Assembly: GCF_024699925.1 (NCBI RefSeq)
Contig: NZ_JAJOMX010000004.1
Coordinates: forward strand, 197,108 to 261,107
Length of the DNA: 64,000 bases
Direction of reading: 5' to 3'
DNA from: Mesorhizobium sp. J428
GTDB taxonomy: Bacteria; Pseudomonadota; Alphaproteobacteria; Rhizobiales; Rhizobiaceae
The notes beneath the pieces were generated by a model. It was given only the letters and a program-made list of their open reading frames with translations, made no database searches and was not told where the DNA came from. The first letter of the stretch is position 1; every line of letters starts with the position of its first letter. This document shows, in pieces, positions 45,682 to 54,490 of this stretch. The translations under genes were made by a program, and so were the position numbers.

Positions 45682-46989
45682 ATGGAAGAAATCCTCCCCC
45701 ATAGCCCCCGCGACGAGCCATACGGGAAATCGGTGCAGACGCGTCGCGCGATCCTCCTGGCGGCGGCGAAGCTGTTTAGCAAAGAGGGATACAACGCGAC
45801 CACCATGCGGCGGATCGCCGAGGCGGCGAACCTGGAAGCCGGTAGCATCTACTATCATTTCGGCTCGAAGGATCAGATCCTGGACGAGGTCCTCGATATT
45901 GGGGTTAGACAACTCTACGAGCAAATTCGGGGGATCGTCGAACGGTCGGCGGCGGAAGGTGACCCATTCCGGAAAACGTTCGCGCAGCTTGTCGACACTC
46001 ACCTTTGTTTCCTTTTGAAAGAAAGTGATTTCACTTCAGCGAATATCAGGAACTTCCCTATGCTGTCGGACAAGCGCCGCAGAGCGCATCGTCCCTTGCG
46101 AGAGGCCTATGCGCAGCTCTGGCGATCATTCTTGCAGCACCATCAGGACGATCTGCGTGGTGACATCTCGGTCACCCTGGTCAGCCAGTTCATCCTCGGA
46201 GCTATGAACTGGACAGCGGAATGGTGCGACAGCGAACGTTATCCGGTCAGTCTGCTGTCGGAACGCTTGTCGAAACTGCTGCTCGACGGCATGTGCACCA
46301 AACGTGGCGGAACGGTCAGAAAATCGGTCGAATCTCTTGACCTGACAGATGGACTCGAACCAGCGGGGAAGGCCGAACGAACCCGCCATCAAATCCTTCG
46401 CACGGCCGCCCAAATCTTGCGAGAGAGCGGCTACAAGGCCGCTACAATACGACGTGTCGCATCGGAAGCGGGCCTTGAGGCAGGCAGCGTCTACTACCAT
46501 TTCGGCTCGAAGGAGGAAATTCTCGATGAGGTGCTCGACCTGGGCCTGCATGATCTCTTGAACGGCGTCAGCCATGCGGCCGCCATATGGCCGAACAAGG
46601 AAGATCATAGAAACCGGATCGCGACCGCGATCGCGACGCACATGGCATATTTGTTCCGTGCCAGCGAGTTTACCTCCGCCAACATCCGCATCTATGGGAT
46701 GCTGCCGGAAGGGATCCGCTCGCGCCATCGGCCTGTTCGACACCAATACGCGAAGGTCTGGGATCGGCTGTTGCGCGAGGCGCAGACGGCCGGAGCCTTG
46801 CGCTCCGACATAAAGGTGGTTCCGCTACGGCAGGCCATGCTGGGCGCGCTGAATTGGACGGTCGAATGGTTCGATCCCGGCAAGGGCGACCAACGCGGAT
46901 ACTATACGCTTTCAGCTTTCACGGATCTGCTCATCAAAATGCTGCTGGACGGTATTTCGGCCAACGGCTCAGCCCCGAAGATCACATAA
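45682..46989 (+). CDS. Tandem (fused) double TetR-family regulator
   Basis: A single 435-residue frame containing two complete TetR units. Helix-turn-helix domains lie at about 20-66 and 231-286; the recognition regions LEAGSIYYHFGSK and LEAGSVYYHFGSK differ at one position. Each is followed by an alpha-helical ligand domain with matching landmarks (TSANIR, HRP, LGAMNWTAEW and LGALNWTVEW). A linker of about 30 residues joins them. Normal TetR proteins are ~200-residue homodimers, so this protein may act as a single-chain pseudo-dimer on palindromic DNA such as the four CTAAC-N4-GTTAG sites. The ligand is probably an acyl-CoA intermediate (inference). An artefactual join of two genes is unlikely, because no leftover stop or start signals are visible in the linker. 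Confidence 0.88.
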   Translation: MEEILPHSPRDEPYGKSVQTRRAILLAAAKLFSKEGYNATTMRRIAEAANLEAGSIYYHFGSKDQILDEVLDIGVRQLYEQIRGIVERSAAEGDPFRKTFAQLVDTHLCFLLKESDFTSANIRNFPMLSDKRRRAHRPLREAYAQLWRSFLQHHQDDLRGDISVTLVSQFILGAMNWTAEWCDSERYPVSLLSERLSKLLLDGMCTKRGGTVRKSVESLDLTDGLEPAGKAERTRHQILRTAAQILRESGYKAATIRRVASEAGLEAGSVYYHFGSKEEILDEVLDLGLHDLLNGVSHAAAIWPNKEDHRNRIATAIATHMAYLFRASEFTSANIRIYGMLPEGIRSRHRPVRHQYAKVWDRLLREAQTAGALRSDIKVVPLRQAMLGALNWTVEWFDPGKGDQRGYYTLSAFTDLLIKMLLDGISANGSAPKIT

Positions 46990-47009
46990 TCGGGGCGCGA
47001 AGAATAGCC

Positions 47010-47411
47010 TCAGACCAATAGAAAATGATACAACCCTTCGGCCACCGGCCGGGAGTCGTCATCCTGCCAACAGGCCGTCCGCACGCTTGCCATGCGCTTG
47101 CCCTTCCGCGTCACTGTGGCTTCGGCCATCAGGGCCCCTTTGACCGCCGGGCGCAAGTAGTCAACCGTCAGATTGATCGGCTTGGGTGGCTGCAGATCGG
47201 GACCATGGCTTACGCTGATCGCGGCGACCGCCTCCATGAAGCTCGCGATGATTCCGCCATGGTAGTATTCCATGATCGGATTTCCGATCAGTCGTTCGGC
47301 GAAGGGCATCGTCGCGGCCGCATGCGTTTCAGCAAGCTCGGTGATCATGAAGTCGAGAAACTGGAAGAACGGTACTTTCCTGAGCTGCTGAGTTGCCAGA
47401 TCCGGCGTCAT
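47010..47411 (-). CDS. Hot-dog thioesterase (PaaI-like)
   Basis: A 133-residue hot-dog protein with AERLIGNPIMEYYHGGIIAS (YHGG near the usual HGG, Glu/Ser helix) and INLTVDYLRPAVKGALMAEA, typical of PaaI/4HBT-like acyl-CoA thioesterases. It overlaps the preceding thioesterase gene by ATGA and is last in the operon that starts at 50788, converging with the tandem TetR gene. The two neighbouring thioesterases may form a heteromer. Confidence 0.83.
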   Translation of the reverse strand: MTPDLATQQLRKVPFFQFLDFMITELAETHAAATMPFAERLIGNPIMEYYHGGIIASFMEAVAAISVSHGPDLQPPKPINLTVDYLRPAVKGALMAEATVTRKGKRMASVRTACWQDDDSRPVAEGLYHFLLV

Positions 47412-47956
47412 TTGGAGGACCTGCTTTGCGTCATCGCATCGAAAATGCTGACCTCGCCCCGTGTGAGCGCAAAACTAGCGGCGCCACGGGCCACTTCGGC
47501 CTGATCCGGCTCATCGAACCAGATCCTGCCCGAATTGAACGCGATATGCCGGGTCTGCCGAATGCATTCTGCGCGCACCATGACGTCGGCCCGCGATTTC
47601 GCCGGGCGCAGATAGTCGACGCGGAGGTCGAGTGTCGCCATGCTGCTGATCCCGTCGATCGCCACGAAATTCGCTAGTCCGAACACGCTGTCCAGAAGGG
47701 CCGTCAACACCCCCCCATGCAGCAGGGTTTTGACCTCGTCGGCGCAGAAAGCGGGGTTGAACGGCATCCTGACCAGAACGCCATCAATCGCCACCTTTTC
47801 AATCTTCAGGTTCATCTCGGTAATCAGACCACGTCCGCGATGGTTCCACATCCTGGCGATCTGATCTAGTTTCTTCTGGTCCGGATGGGTCAACTGTAAG
47901 GCCGATCTGTCAGTCGCCAAAGAATGCAGGTTTTCGTTTCTCGAGGAACGCGGCAA
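47408..47956 (-). CDS. Hot-dog thioesterase (PaaI-like)
   Basis: A second hot-dog thioesterase with DEVKTLLHGGVLTALLDSVF (HGG motif and acidic helix residue) and MATLDLRVDYLRPAKSRADV. The start is uncertain: the open frame begins at 47956, overlapping the hydratase stop by 47 bases, while the ATG at 47851 (MWNHRGRGLITEM) would avoid the overlap but trim residues that look conserved-like. It overlaps the next thioesterase by four bases. Confidence 0.8.
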   Translation of the reverse strand: MPRSSRNENLHSLATDRSALQLTHPDQKKLDQIARMWNHRGRGLITEMNLKIEKVAIDGVLVRMPFNPAFCADEVKTLLHGGVLTALLDSVFGLANFVAIDGISSMATLDLRVDYLRPAKSRADVMVRAECIRQTRHIAFNSGRIWFDEPDQAEVARGAASFALTRGEVSIFDAMTQSRSSK

Positions 47957-48713
47957 GAGCTTCGTGGTGGTCCTTGGTCTGGTGCATCAGTGCCTGGTAG
48001 GCGGCGGCGGTATTCAGGAAATCCGGCAGGTCCATGCGTTCGGCATTGCGCATCAGCCGCTTGGCGACGCGCAGTGCGCGGGGCGGCTTGGCCGCAATTA
48101 CGGCCGCACGCTCCCGCGCCCGCGCCATGAGATCGCCATGCGGCACCACCTCAAGCACCATTCCTAGCTCCAGCGCCTCCTCGGCCCCGACCATCCGGCC
48201 GGTGAATGTCAGTTCGGCCGCTTTCTGGTGCCCGAGCCGCCGCAGGAGGAACCAGCTGCCTGCGTCGCCGGGAATGATTCCGAGGTTCAAAAATACCTCG
48301 CCGAATTTCGCCTTCTCCGACGCGATGCGCATGTCGCACATCATCGTCAGGTCGCAGCCCGCGCCCACGGCCGGGCCGTTGACAGCTGCGATCGTAGGTA
48401 TGTCGAGATTGTAGAGCGCGAGCGGTATCCGCTGAATGCCGGTGATGTAGCTGTCCGCCGCGGCCAGCGGATCTTTGCGGAACACGCTTTCGGGGTCTGA
48501 CATTTCCTTGACGTCGCCGCCGGCGCAGAAGGCCGGGTCCGCGCCGGTCAGGATCATGACGCTCACCTCGGGATCGCGCTGCGCCTGGTCGAACGCGTCG
48601 AGCAGCCCCGCGATCATCTCGTTGCCGGTGACGGGGTTGCGCCTGTCGGGGTCGTTGAGCGTCACCGTTGCGATGCGATCGGCAATCTCGAGCAGGACGA
48701 CGGATTCACTCAT
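47910..48713 (-). CDS. Enoyl-CoA hydratase family protein with altered catalytic positions
   Basis: A 267-residue crotonase-fold protein: GADPAFCAGGDVKEM (oxyanion region), AVNGPAVGAGCDLTMMCD, FLNLGIIPGDAGSWFLLRRL. The first hydratase Glu is Asp in GAGCDL, and the second position lacks Glu, but PGD supplies an Asp nearby. This pattern occurs in crotonase relatives with hydrolase, isomerase or hydratase activity on branched substrates, so a standard hydratase assignment is uncertain. It overlaps the SDR stop by eight bases. Confidence 0.84.
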   Translation of the reverse strand: MSESVVLLEIADRIATVTLNDPDRRNPVTGNEMIAGLLDAFDQAQRDPEVSVMILTGADPAFCAGGDVKEMSDPESVFRKDPLAAADSYITGIQRIPLALYNLDIPTIAAVNGPAVGAGCDLTMMCDMRIASEKAKFGEVFLNLGIIPGDAGSWFLLRRLGHQKAAELTFTGRMVGAEEALELGMVLEVVPHGDLMARARERAAVIAAKPPRALRVAKRLMRNAERMDLPDFLNTAAAYQALMHQTKDHHEALAAFLEKRKPAFFGD

Positions 48714-49563
48714 TCTTTCCGTCCCCCCGCTGACGCTCCTGGAACATGTCCGGATGGATCATGTCGCGGGCGTCGTGGCCCATGTGCAGGGTTTCTCCCC
48801 CGTCCACATACACATCCTCGCCGGTAATGAAGGAACCGAGCCTGGAGGCGAGAAAAATGATCGTCCCTGCGACGTCTTCCGCCGCCCCCATGCGGTTAAG
48901 AACTGACCGGTTTAGCTCGTGCCACTTTTTCGGCGGTATCGGGTAGCGGCCGAGCGCCTCTGTCTTGATCGCACCGGGAGCTACGCAGTTCAGGCGGATG
49001 CCGTATTCACCCCATTCGGCGGCGAGCGTCTTCATCAAGCCTGTGACGCCTGCGCGCGCGGCAACGGTATGGGCGAAGCCCGTAAGTGCGGTGCGGGTCG
49101 AGATCGCGGTTACGAATACGATCGAGCCGCCGTTCTCGAACATGAAGTGGTCGGCGGCGGCGCGCGTCATCTGCCACGAGCCGATCAGATTGTTGCGGAT
49201 AACCGCCTCGAACCCTTTGTTGGTGATGTCGCGGGCGGCGGCGATATACTGGCCGCCGGCATTGTTCACAAGCACGTCGAGCCGACCGTAGTGATCTTTG
49301 ATCTTCAGCATTGCCGACTCGACGCTCTTCTCGTCGCGAGTGTCGCCCGGGACGACGAAGGCTTCGCCCCCCGTCGCGCGGATCATCTCGGCGGTTTCCT
49401 GAAGCGGCTCCTCGCGACGGGCGAATAGCGCCAGTCTGGCCCCGCAGGAAGCCATTTCGAGTGCTGTGGCGCGGCCCATGCCGGAGCCCGAGCCAGTCAC
49501 GAGAGCCACCTGGCCTGCCATGAGGTCGGGGGCGAAACGGCTCTGCACTTGTTTTTGTGCCAT
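48706..49563 (-). CDS. SDR family protein lacking the Tyr-Lys catalytic pair
   Basis: A 285-residue SDR fold with TGSGSGMG cofactor motif, NNAGG and Ser in VTAISTRT. Where YxxxK is expected it reads AHTVAARAGVTGLMK, with Thr and Arg in the two positions. 2,4-dienoyl-CoA reductase-like and PECR-like SDRs and some citronellol/citronellal (AtuB/AtuG) relatives also lack the pair, so a reductase of conjugated enoyl-CoAs is possible. It starts ten bases after the dehydrogenase gene. Confidence 0.84.
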   Translation of the reverse strand: MAQKQVQSRFAPDLMAGQVALVTGSGSGMGRATALEMASCGARLALFARREEPLQETAEMIRATGGEAFVVPGDTRDEKSVESAMLKIKDHYGRLDVLVNNAGGQYIAAARDITNKGFEAVIRNNLIGSWQMTRAAADHFMFENGGSIVFVTAISTRTALTGFAHTVAARAGVTGLMKTLAAEWGEYGIRLNCVAPGAIKTEALGRYPIPPKKWHELNRSVLNRMGAAEDVAGTIIFLASRLGSFITGEDVYVDGGETLHMGHDARDMIHPDMFQERQRGDGKNE

Positions 49564-49573
49564 GTGCCGGGCC

Positions 49574-50788
49574 TCAGTTCTTCAGCAGTTCGCCGGAGAT
49601 GATGAGCTTGCGCACCTCCTGCGTGCCCGCGCCCACCTCGAGAACCCGGCCCGTCCGATAGAGGCGGTTGACCTCGGTGTCGCGCATGTAGCCCGATCCG
49701 CCGTGAATCTGCACCGCGCGATCCAGCACGAAGGAGGTCGCTGCCGCAGCCTTGAAGATAGCCGCGGCCGTCAGCTTGTGGATCTCGCCACGCCCCCCTT
49801 CGCCTTCTTCCAGCCCCTCGCACATGGCGGCGGTGCGCAGCGACAGGCTGCGAGCGGCCTCGATCTCGGTATACATCTCGGCCAGCATGGCCTGCACCAT
49901 CTGGAAACTGGCGATCGGCTTGCCGAACTGTTCGCGGATCCTGGCGTAATCGAGCGCCAGCTCCAGAGCCCTTTCGGCCATCCCCACGCAAACCGAAGCG
50001 ACCATCGCCCGCTCCAGGTCGAGCCCGCTCATCACCACCGAAACGCCGCTGTTCTCGGCCCCGATCATGGCCGAGGCGGGCACGCGGCAATCCTCGAACA
50101 CCAGCTCGCCCGTGGGCGAGCCACGAAAGCCCATCTTGTCGAGCTTCTGCGCCACCTTGAAGCCGGGATTGTCGGTCTCCACGATGAAAGCCGAGATGCC
50201 CTTGGCGCCCTTCGCCTTATCGGTTTTTGCGTAAACCAGGATGACATCCGCGATCGGGCCGTTGGTGATGTAGATCTTCGAGCCGTTGATCACATAATCA
50301 TTGCCATCGCGCACGGCGCCGGTGGCCATCGAGCCCAGCGCGTCCGAGCCCGCGCCGGGCTCGGTCAGCCCAAGTGCGCCGACCAGCTCGCCCGAGCACA
50401 GGCCGGGAACGTATTTCCGCACCTGCTCATCCGAGCCGTTCCTGAGGATGTTGTTGAGGCACAGATTGTCGTGCGCGCCGTGCGAAAGGCCGACTGCCGG
50501 GTTCCATTTCGAGATGGTCTCTGAGACCAGGGCCTGGGTAAATTCGTTCTGGCCGCTGCCGCCCAGCTCCTCGGGCGCGGTAATGCCCAGCAGCCCGAGC
50601 TCGCCCATCTGCCGAAACAAATCCTCGGGCCACCATTCTTCCGCATCCATCTTCTCTTGCAATGGATGAAGAATCTCGCGCGCAACCCGATCCACGTGAT
50701 CCACGATCTGCCGTTGTTCGGGCGTCAGCGAATAGTTGGCCTTTATGGCCGCGAGCGCGGCCATGCCTGGCTCGGCCTGGACGTTCAT
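49574..50788 (-). CDS. Isovaleryl/citronellyl-CoA dehydrogenase-type acyl-CoA dehydrogenase
   Basis: A 404-residue acyl-CoA dehydrogenase of the isovaleryl-CoA dehydrogenase branch. The catalytic Glu appears in [10 protein letters not shown], and at the MCAD Glu376 position it has [15 protein letters not shown], as in isovaleryl-CoA dehydrogenase. Other motifs are [17 protein letters not shown] and [18 protein letters not shown]. This branch acts on 3-methyl-branched acyl-CoAs (isovaleryl-, citronellyl-CoA). ATG 50788 follows GGAGGATCAAAG. It heads the operon with SDR, hydratase and two thioesterases, with operator D 46 bases upstream of its start. Confidence 0.9.
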   Translation of the reverse strand: MNVQAEPGMAALAAIKANYSLTPEQRQIVDHVDRVAREILHPLQEKMDAEEWWPEDLFRQMGELGLLGITAPEELGGSGQNEFTQALVSETISKWNPAVGLSHGAHDNLCLNNILRNGSDEQVRKYVPGLCSGELVGALGLTEPGAGSDALGSMATGAVRDGNDYVINGSKIYITNGPIADVILVYAKTDKAKGAKGISAFIVETDNPGFKVAQKLDKMGFRGSPTGELVFEDCRVPASAMIGAENSGVSVVMSGLDLERAMVASVCVGMAERALELALDYARIREQFGKPIASFQMVQAMLAEMYTEIEAARSLSLRTAAMCEGLEEGEGGRGEIHKLTAAAIFKAAAATSFVLDRAVQIHGGSGYMRDTEVNRLYRTGRVLEVGAGTQEVRKLIISGELLKN

Positions 50789-50833
50789 CTTTGATCCTCC
50801 CGATGGCTGCGCAACTTGCCTATTGATCAAAAT

Positions 50834-50847
50834 CAAACATATGTTAG
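50834..50847. promoter_or_regulatory. Operator D: one-mismatch CTAAC-N4-GTTAG upstream of the IVD-type operon
   Basis: CAAAC ATAT GTTAG has the same spacing and right arm as operators A and B, one mismatch in the left arm, and is followed by GAAAA. It sits in the gap between the dehydrogenase operon (minus) and the truncated atuA-like gene (plus), positioned to regulate both. Confidence 0.62.
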
Positions 50848-50966
50848 AAAACGTTTCAAGTGGTGTCGAGCTGCGTGTGTCTTTTTTTTGGGCATGCGCT
50901 TGGGAGGAAAGACGGAAGCTTGCCATCGGCGTCCACCCGAATGGACCGGGCGACAGGGAGGTTGCG

Positions 50967-51161
50967 ATGACTGGGCGAACTGTGCGCATCGGCTGCGCCT
51001 CGGGGTTCTGGGGCGACACGCCCGAGGCGGTTGGCCAACTGGTGACGAAGGGCGACATCGATTATCTGGTCTTCGACTATCTTGCCGAGATCACGATGTC
51101 GCTGCTTGCGCGGGCGCTTAGGCACGCTATAGCGCGACAATCTGGGAGAGACGCCGTATGA
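50967..51161 (+). pseudogene. AtuA-like (DUF1446) gene, N-terminal fragment
   Basis: [20 protein letters not shown] followed by [20 protein letters not shown] is the N-terminus of the AtuA/DUF1446 family, found in acyclic-terpene utilisation clusters. After about 52 residues the similarity stops at ~51120, and the last codons derive from an insertion-element end. AGGGAGG precedes the ATG at 50967. A second family member, lacking only its N-terminus in this window, lies at 62615-64000. This fragment cannot encode a functional protein. Confidence 0.82.
51126..51152. repeat. Solo end of the integrase-type element
   Basis: TATAGCGCGACAATCTGGGA followed by GAGACGC matches the left end of the integrase-type element at 36163 (TGTAGCGCGACAATCTGGGT, GAGAGGCGC). 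Only this end is present, immediately after the atuA-like fragment, so insertion followed by deletion probably truncated that gene. Confidence 0.7.
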
Positions 51162-51586
51162 TGATGCCCCACCACGTTCTCTAATCGCCTTTGTCAACGA
51201 GTTCCTTTCTTTCCGCTGATGCAGCGTCTGCCGGGCTCAGGGTTCTCTCCGGGGTCGATCGGAAGGATCGCCCTAGTCTGGCACATGCTCACCAAGGAGA
51301 AGGAGTATATGTGGGCTCGGCCAAGCCTGGTCGCTCACAAGGTGCGCGGAATGGAACTGCAGGCGGGGAAGATGCAGAGGAAGGGCAATGCATGTAGGCC
51401 AACCTATGCCTACCACGTGAAGGAACTGCGGCATCAGGAGATGAACATCGCCCGAAAGCCGAGGAGAATTACGAGCACTTCGCGGGCGCCTCAATCCGGC
51501 AAGGCTTGAATAGGCTGCTCGGCGGCGCTTGCAGCCGATGCACCGCGCTTCTCCACGAGGTCGCCCGCGCATAAAGCGCTTGTCGA

Positions 51587-51836
51587 TCTCATCCGTCGTG
51601 TACAAGAATCGGCGTACGTCAAAATGAAAGGCGTAGAAGGGCACGACCTCGCTCCAGGCGCGACGCCAACTCTGGGCGATGGCCGGATAGCGGCGCCCCC
51701 AGATACCTTCCTCGAAGGCGCCGAGTGCCGCTTCTCCGGCGACGGCGTCGAACACGATAGATGTTCTTCAGCGCGCCGGCGACCGGCTTGCGATCCTTGC
51801 GGGAGACAAAGTCGAGGCTGTGTCGCATCAGATCTG
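51587..51836 (-). pseudogene. IS256-family transposase fragment
   Basis: In two frames: DLMRHSLDFVSRKDRKPVAG at about 51834-51754, then AALGAFEEGIWGRRYPAIAQ, SWRRAWSEVVPFYAF and FLYTTDEID to about 51587. This is the C-terminal part of a mutator (IS256) transposase with decayed ends. 51162-51586 between this and the solo end holds nothing I can identify. Confidence 0.72.
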
Positions 51837-52130
51837 ACATAACCTTTTCCCCGGAATCAGTGTCAGCCATTCCTCGCGCGTCCTGCGTCGGATACCTATT
51901 CGAACGGCGGATCGGCCAAATCCCGGCGCGACACCAGTCTTACCATAAGCGTAGGCCGTAGCATCCGTGATGCGCCAGTCCGTGCTGGGAACCCGACCAT
52001 CCTCGCAGGAACCTCCAGCCACCGATGCAAAGACTGGCCGGAAATGGTGCAGCGGGAAACCGCTGCATCCTTCTTGTCGATCACACACCTCGTGGATAAA
52101 GATTTGCCGCCCAGTCCAAGGGTGCCAAGG

Positions 52131-52340
52131 ATAGAGAAGCTCGCGCTCAAAACCGGTCCCGTGGGCGTTCCGTCGTCGACTTGTATAACGAGGTGCGCCC
52201 GCATGGGGCGATCGGGCGCAATCCGATCTCTTGCTCAATCCCGACGGCGCCACCAGCCCGCCGTTGTGAAATGGCCGGGAAAACTCTCGCTTCCGGCGGT
52301 CCAGAGAACGGGACCGGAGCAAAACTTGGGGCGGACTCCA
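52131..52340 (+). pseudogene. IS3-type transposase 3' remnant
   Basis: DREARAQNRSRGRSVVDLYN then EVRPHGAIGRNPI is the C-terminal end of an IS3-family integrase; after one missing base the frame continues LLNPDGATSPPL and stops near 52268. The following GAAATGGCCGGGAAAACTCT resembles an IS3-type right end. 51837-52130 shows no recognisable gene; it may be the degraded upstream part of the same element. Confidence 0.62.
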
Positions 52341-52385
52341 ATCTACGGTTGAGGAGAAATCCCTCGGCAGATCACGACCTGTGCC

Positions 52386-53981
52386 TTACATTCTGTAGAC
52401 GCCATAATGCGGCGCGCCTGGGCTGACGCCCGCCGCACAGGTCAGCGCGATGCCCAGCATGTTTCGGGTGTCCAGCGGGTCGATGATCCCATCGTCGTAG
52501 AGCCGCGATGTAAACCAATAGGCCGAGGTTTCGTTTTCCGCCTTGGCGCGCACGCGGTCGCGCAATTCCTGCACCACCTCGTCGCTGAGATCGGGGTCGG
52601 CGCGGCGCATCTGTGCCAGCTTGACATCGCCAAGGGTGCGCGCGGCCTGTTCCGGCCCCATCACTCCCATCTGAGCATTGGGCCATGTCATGAGAAGCCG
52701 TGGATCCCATGCCCGCCCGCACATTCCATAATACCCGGCCCCGAACGCGCCAGAGGTCAGCACCGTCAGTTTTGGCACTTCGGAGCCGGCCTGTGCCATC
52801 AGCATCTTGGCCCCGTCCTTAGTGATACCGCGTTCCTCGTATTCGCGGCCAATCATGTAGCCGGTGGTGTTCTGCAGGAAAATCAGCGGCGTGCCGGTCT
52901 GATTGCAAAGCTGAATGAAATGCGCGGCCTTCAGCGAGCTGTCGTTGAACAGCACGCCGTTGTTGCCGAGAATGCCGACCTTGCAGCCCCAGATGCGGGC
53001 ATATCCCGTCACCAGCGTGATGCCGTACTTTGGCTGGTATTCGTGAAACCGCGAACCATCGACGATGCGGGCAATGACTTCGCGCATGTCAAACCGCACG
53101 CGGTAGTCGGTCGGCACGATGCCATAGATTTCCTTTGGATCGTAGTAGGGCTCTTCGGGGGCCGCCCAGTCGAAGGCGCGGGGTTTGCGCGGAAAGGTGG
53201 CGACGATTTCCCGCGCCAGCAGGATTCCGGCCTGTTCGGTATCCACCGGATAATCACCGGTGCCCGAGATCGACGTGTGCATGTCGGCCCCGCCCAGATC
53301 GTTAACCGAAACCTCTTCACCGGTGGCGGCCTTGACCAGGGGCGGACCGCCCAGGAAGATCGCGCCGGTGTCGCGCACGATGATGGTATATTCACACAGC
53401 CCGGGCACATAGGCCCCGCCGGCGGTGCAATGGCCACAGACGATGGCGACCTGCGGTATGCCTTTCTTCGACAGGATGCACTGGTTGCGGAACACTCGCC
53501 CGCCCGGCGCGAAGACGCCTGACATTTCCTCAAGATAGCCGCCCGCGCTGTCGCAGATATGCACGACCGGCAGGTTGTTTTCCAAGGCGAATTCCAGCGC
53601 ACGCACGATCTTCGGCACCGACATGGGATACCAGGCCCCGCCCTTGTTGGAGCTATCGTCGGCATGGATCACGACTTCGCGTCCGGAAATCACGCCGACA
53701 CCGGTGATGACGTTGGCCCCCGGTGCCTGACCGTCATAGAGATCATAGGCCGCCAACGTCGAGAATTCCAGAAACGGCGTGCCGGGGTCCAGCAGAAGCT
53801 CCAACCGCTGGCGCGCGAGCATCTTGTTCTGACGCTTCAGCCGGTCAAGATCGCGCTGGGGGCGGTCATAGCGGACCTTGTCCTGCAAGTCGTGGAACCG
53901 TTTCACCACGTCTTGCATTTTCTCAGAGGCTGCCTTGAACTCGGCTGAGTCCGAGCGGATCTGGGATTGCATTCGGCGCAT
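52386..53981 (-). CDS. Acyl-CoA carboxylase beta subunit (carboxyltransferase), second set
   Basis: A 531-residue carboxyltransferase with an intact frame. The N-terminal DLDRLKRQNKMLARQRLELL and DPGTPFLEFSTLAAYDLYDG, biotin/acyl-CoA site segments SSNKGGAWYPMSVPKIVRAL and TSGAFGAGYYGMCGRAWDPR, and the C-terminal DDGIIDPLDTRNMLGIAL place it in the methylcrotonyl/geranyl-CoA carboxylase group. The start overlaps the biotin-carrier stop as TGATG. It is the last gene of the minus-strand operon entering from the right. It is clearly divergent from the first carboxyltransferase, so it is not a recent duplicate. Confidence 0.9.
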   Translation of the reverse strand: MRRMQSQIRSDSAEFKAASEKMQDVVKRFHDLQDKVRYDRPQRDLDRLKRQNKMLARQRLELLLDPGTPFLEFSTLAAYDLYDGQAPGANVITGVGVISGREVVIHADDSSNKGGAWYPMSVPKIVRALEFALENNLPVVHICDSAGGYLEEMSGVFAPGGRVFRNQCILSKKGIPQVAIVCGHCTAGGAYVPGLCEYTIIVRDTGAIFLGGPPLVKAATGEEVSVNDLGGADMHTSISGTGDYPVDTEQAGILLAREIVATFPRKPRAFDWAAPEEPYYDPKEIYGIVPTDYRVRFDMREVIARIVDGSRFHEYQPKYGITLVTGYARIWGCKVGILGNNGVLFNDSSLKAAHFIQLCNQTGTPLIFLQNTTGYMIGREYEERGITKDGAKMLMAQAGSEVPKLTVLTSGAFGAGYYGMCGRAWDPRLLMTWPNAQMGVMGPEQAARTLGDVKLAQMRRADPDLSDEVVQELRDRVRAKAENETSAYWFTSRLYDDGIIDPLDTRNMLGIALTCAAGVSPGAPHYGVYRM

Positions 53982-54490
53982 CAGCTGGCGTCCTTCAGCG
54001 GTTCGAAACCAATCAACACCACTTTACCGTCGAAACTATCGCCGGGGGCAAAATGCACCTCGGAAACGACACCATCACGCGGTGCGGTGATGGTGGTTTC
54101 CAATTTCATGCTTTCGATCACCATAAGGGTCTGGCCCTCGGTTACGGCATCGCCCGCGGCCACCGAGACGGAGATCACGGCACCCGGCATCGGTGCAATC
54201 ATCCGGTCCTGCGGGGCACCGCCGTCGGCCTGGCCCAGGGGTTGCGACGGATCGGTGCGCCCGATCTCATAGGCGCGGCCGTCGAGGTGCACGAATGTGG
54301 CCTCTTCCCCCACGGCGATCCGCAGCGCGATACTGGTGCCATTCAGATCCAGCGTAAAGGCGCCCTTGCCGGGCGCAGTCGTGAGGGCGCAGGGGATTTC
54401 ACGATCGCCCAGGTGCAACACATGGAATTGCCCGACCGAGGCCAGCCAGACCGGGATTTCCTCTCCGTGGACTTCAAGAATACGGCGCAT
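53981..54490 (-). CDS. Biotin carboxyl carrier protein
   Basis: A 169-residue protein. The N-terminal part MRRILEVHGEEIPVWLASVG resembles the linker (BT-type) region of acyl-CoA carboxylase alpha subunits. The C-terminal biotinyl domain begins DRMIAPMPGAVISVSVAAGD with VIESMKLETT and the biotin-accepting Lys at about 129. The ATG at 54490 overlaps the biotin carboxylase stop as TGATG. Thus in this set the alpha subunit is split into two proteins. Confidence 0.87.
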   Translation of the reverse strand: MRRILEVHGEEIPVWLASVGQFHVLHLGDREIPCALTTAPGKGAFTLDLNGTSIALRIAVGEEATFVHLDGRAYEIGRTDPSQPLGQADGGAPQDRMIAPMPGAVISVSVAAGDAVTEGQTLMVIESMKLETTITAPRDGVVSEVHFAPGDSFDGKVVLIGFEPLKDAS

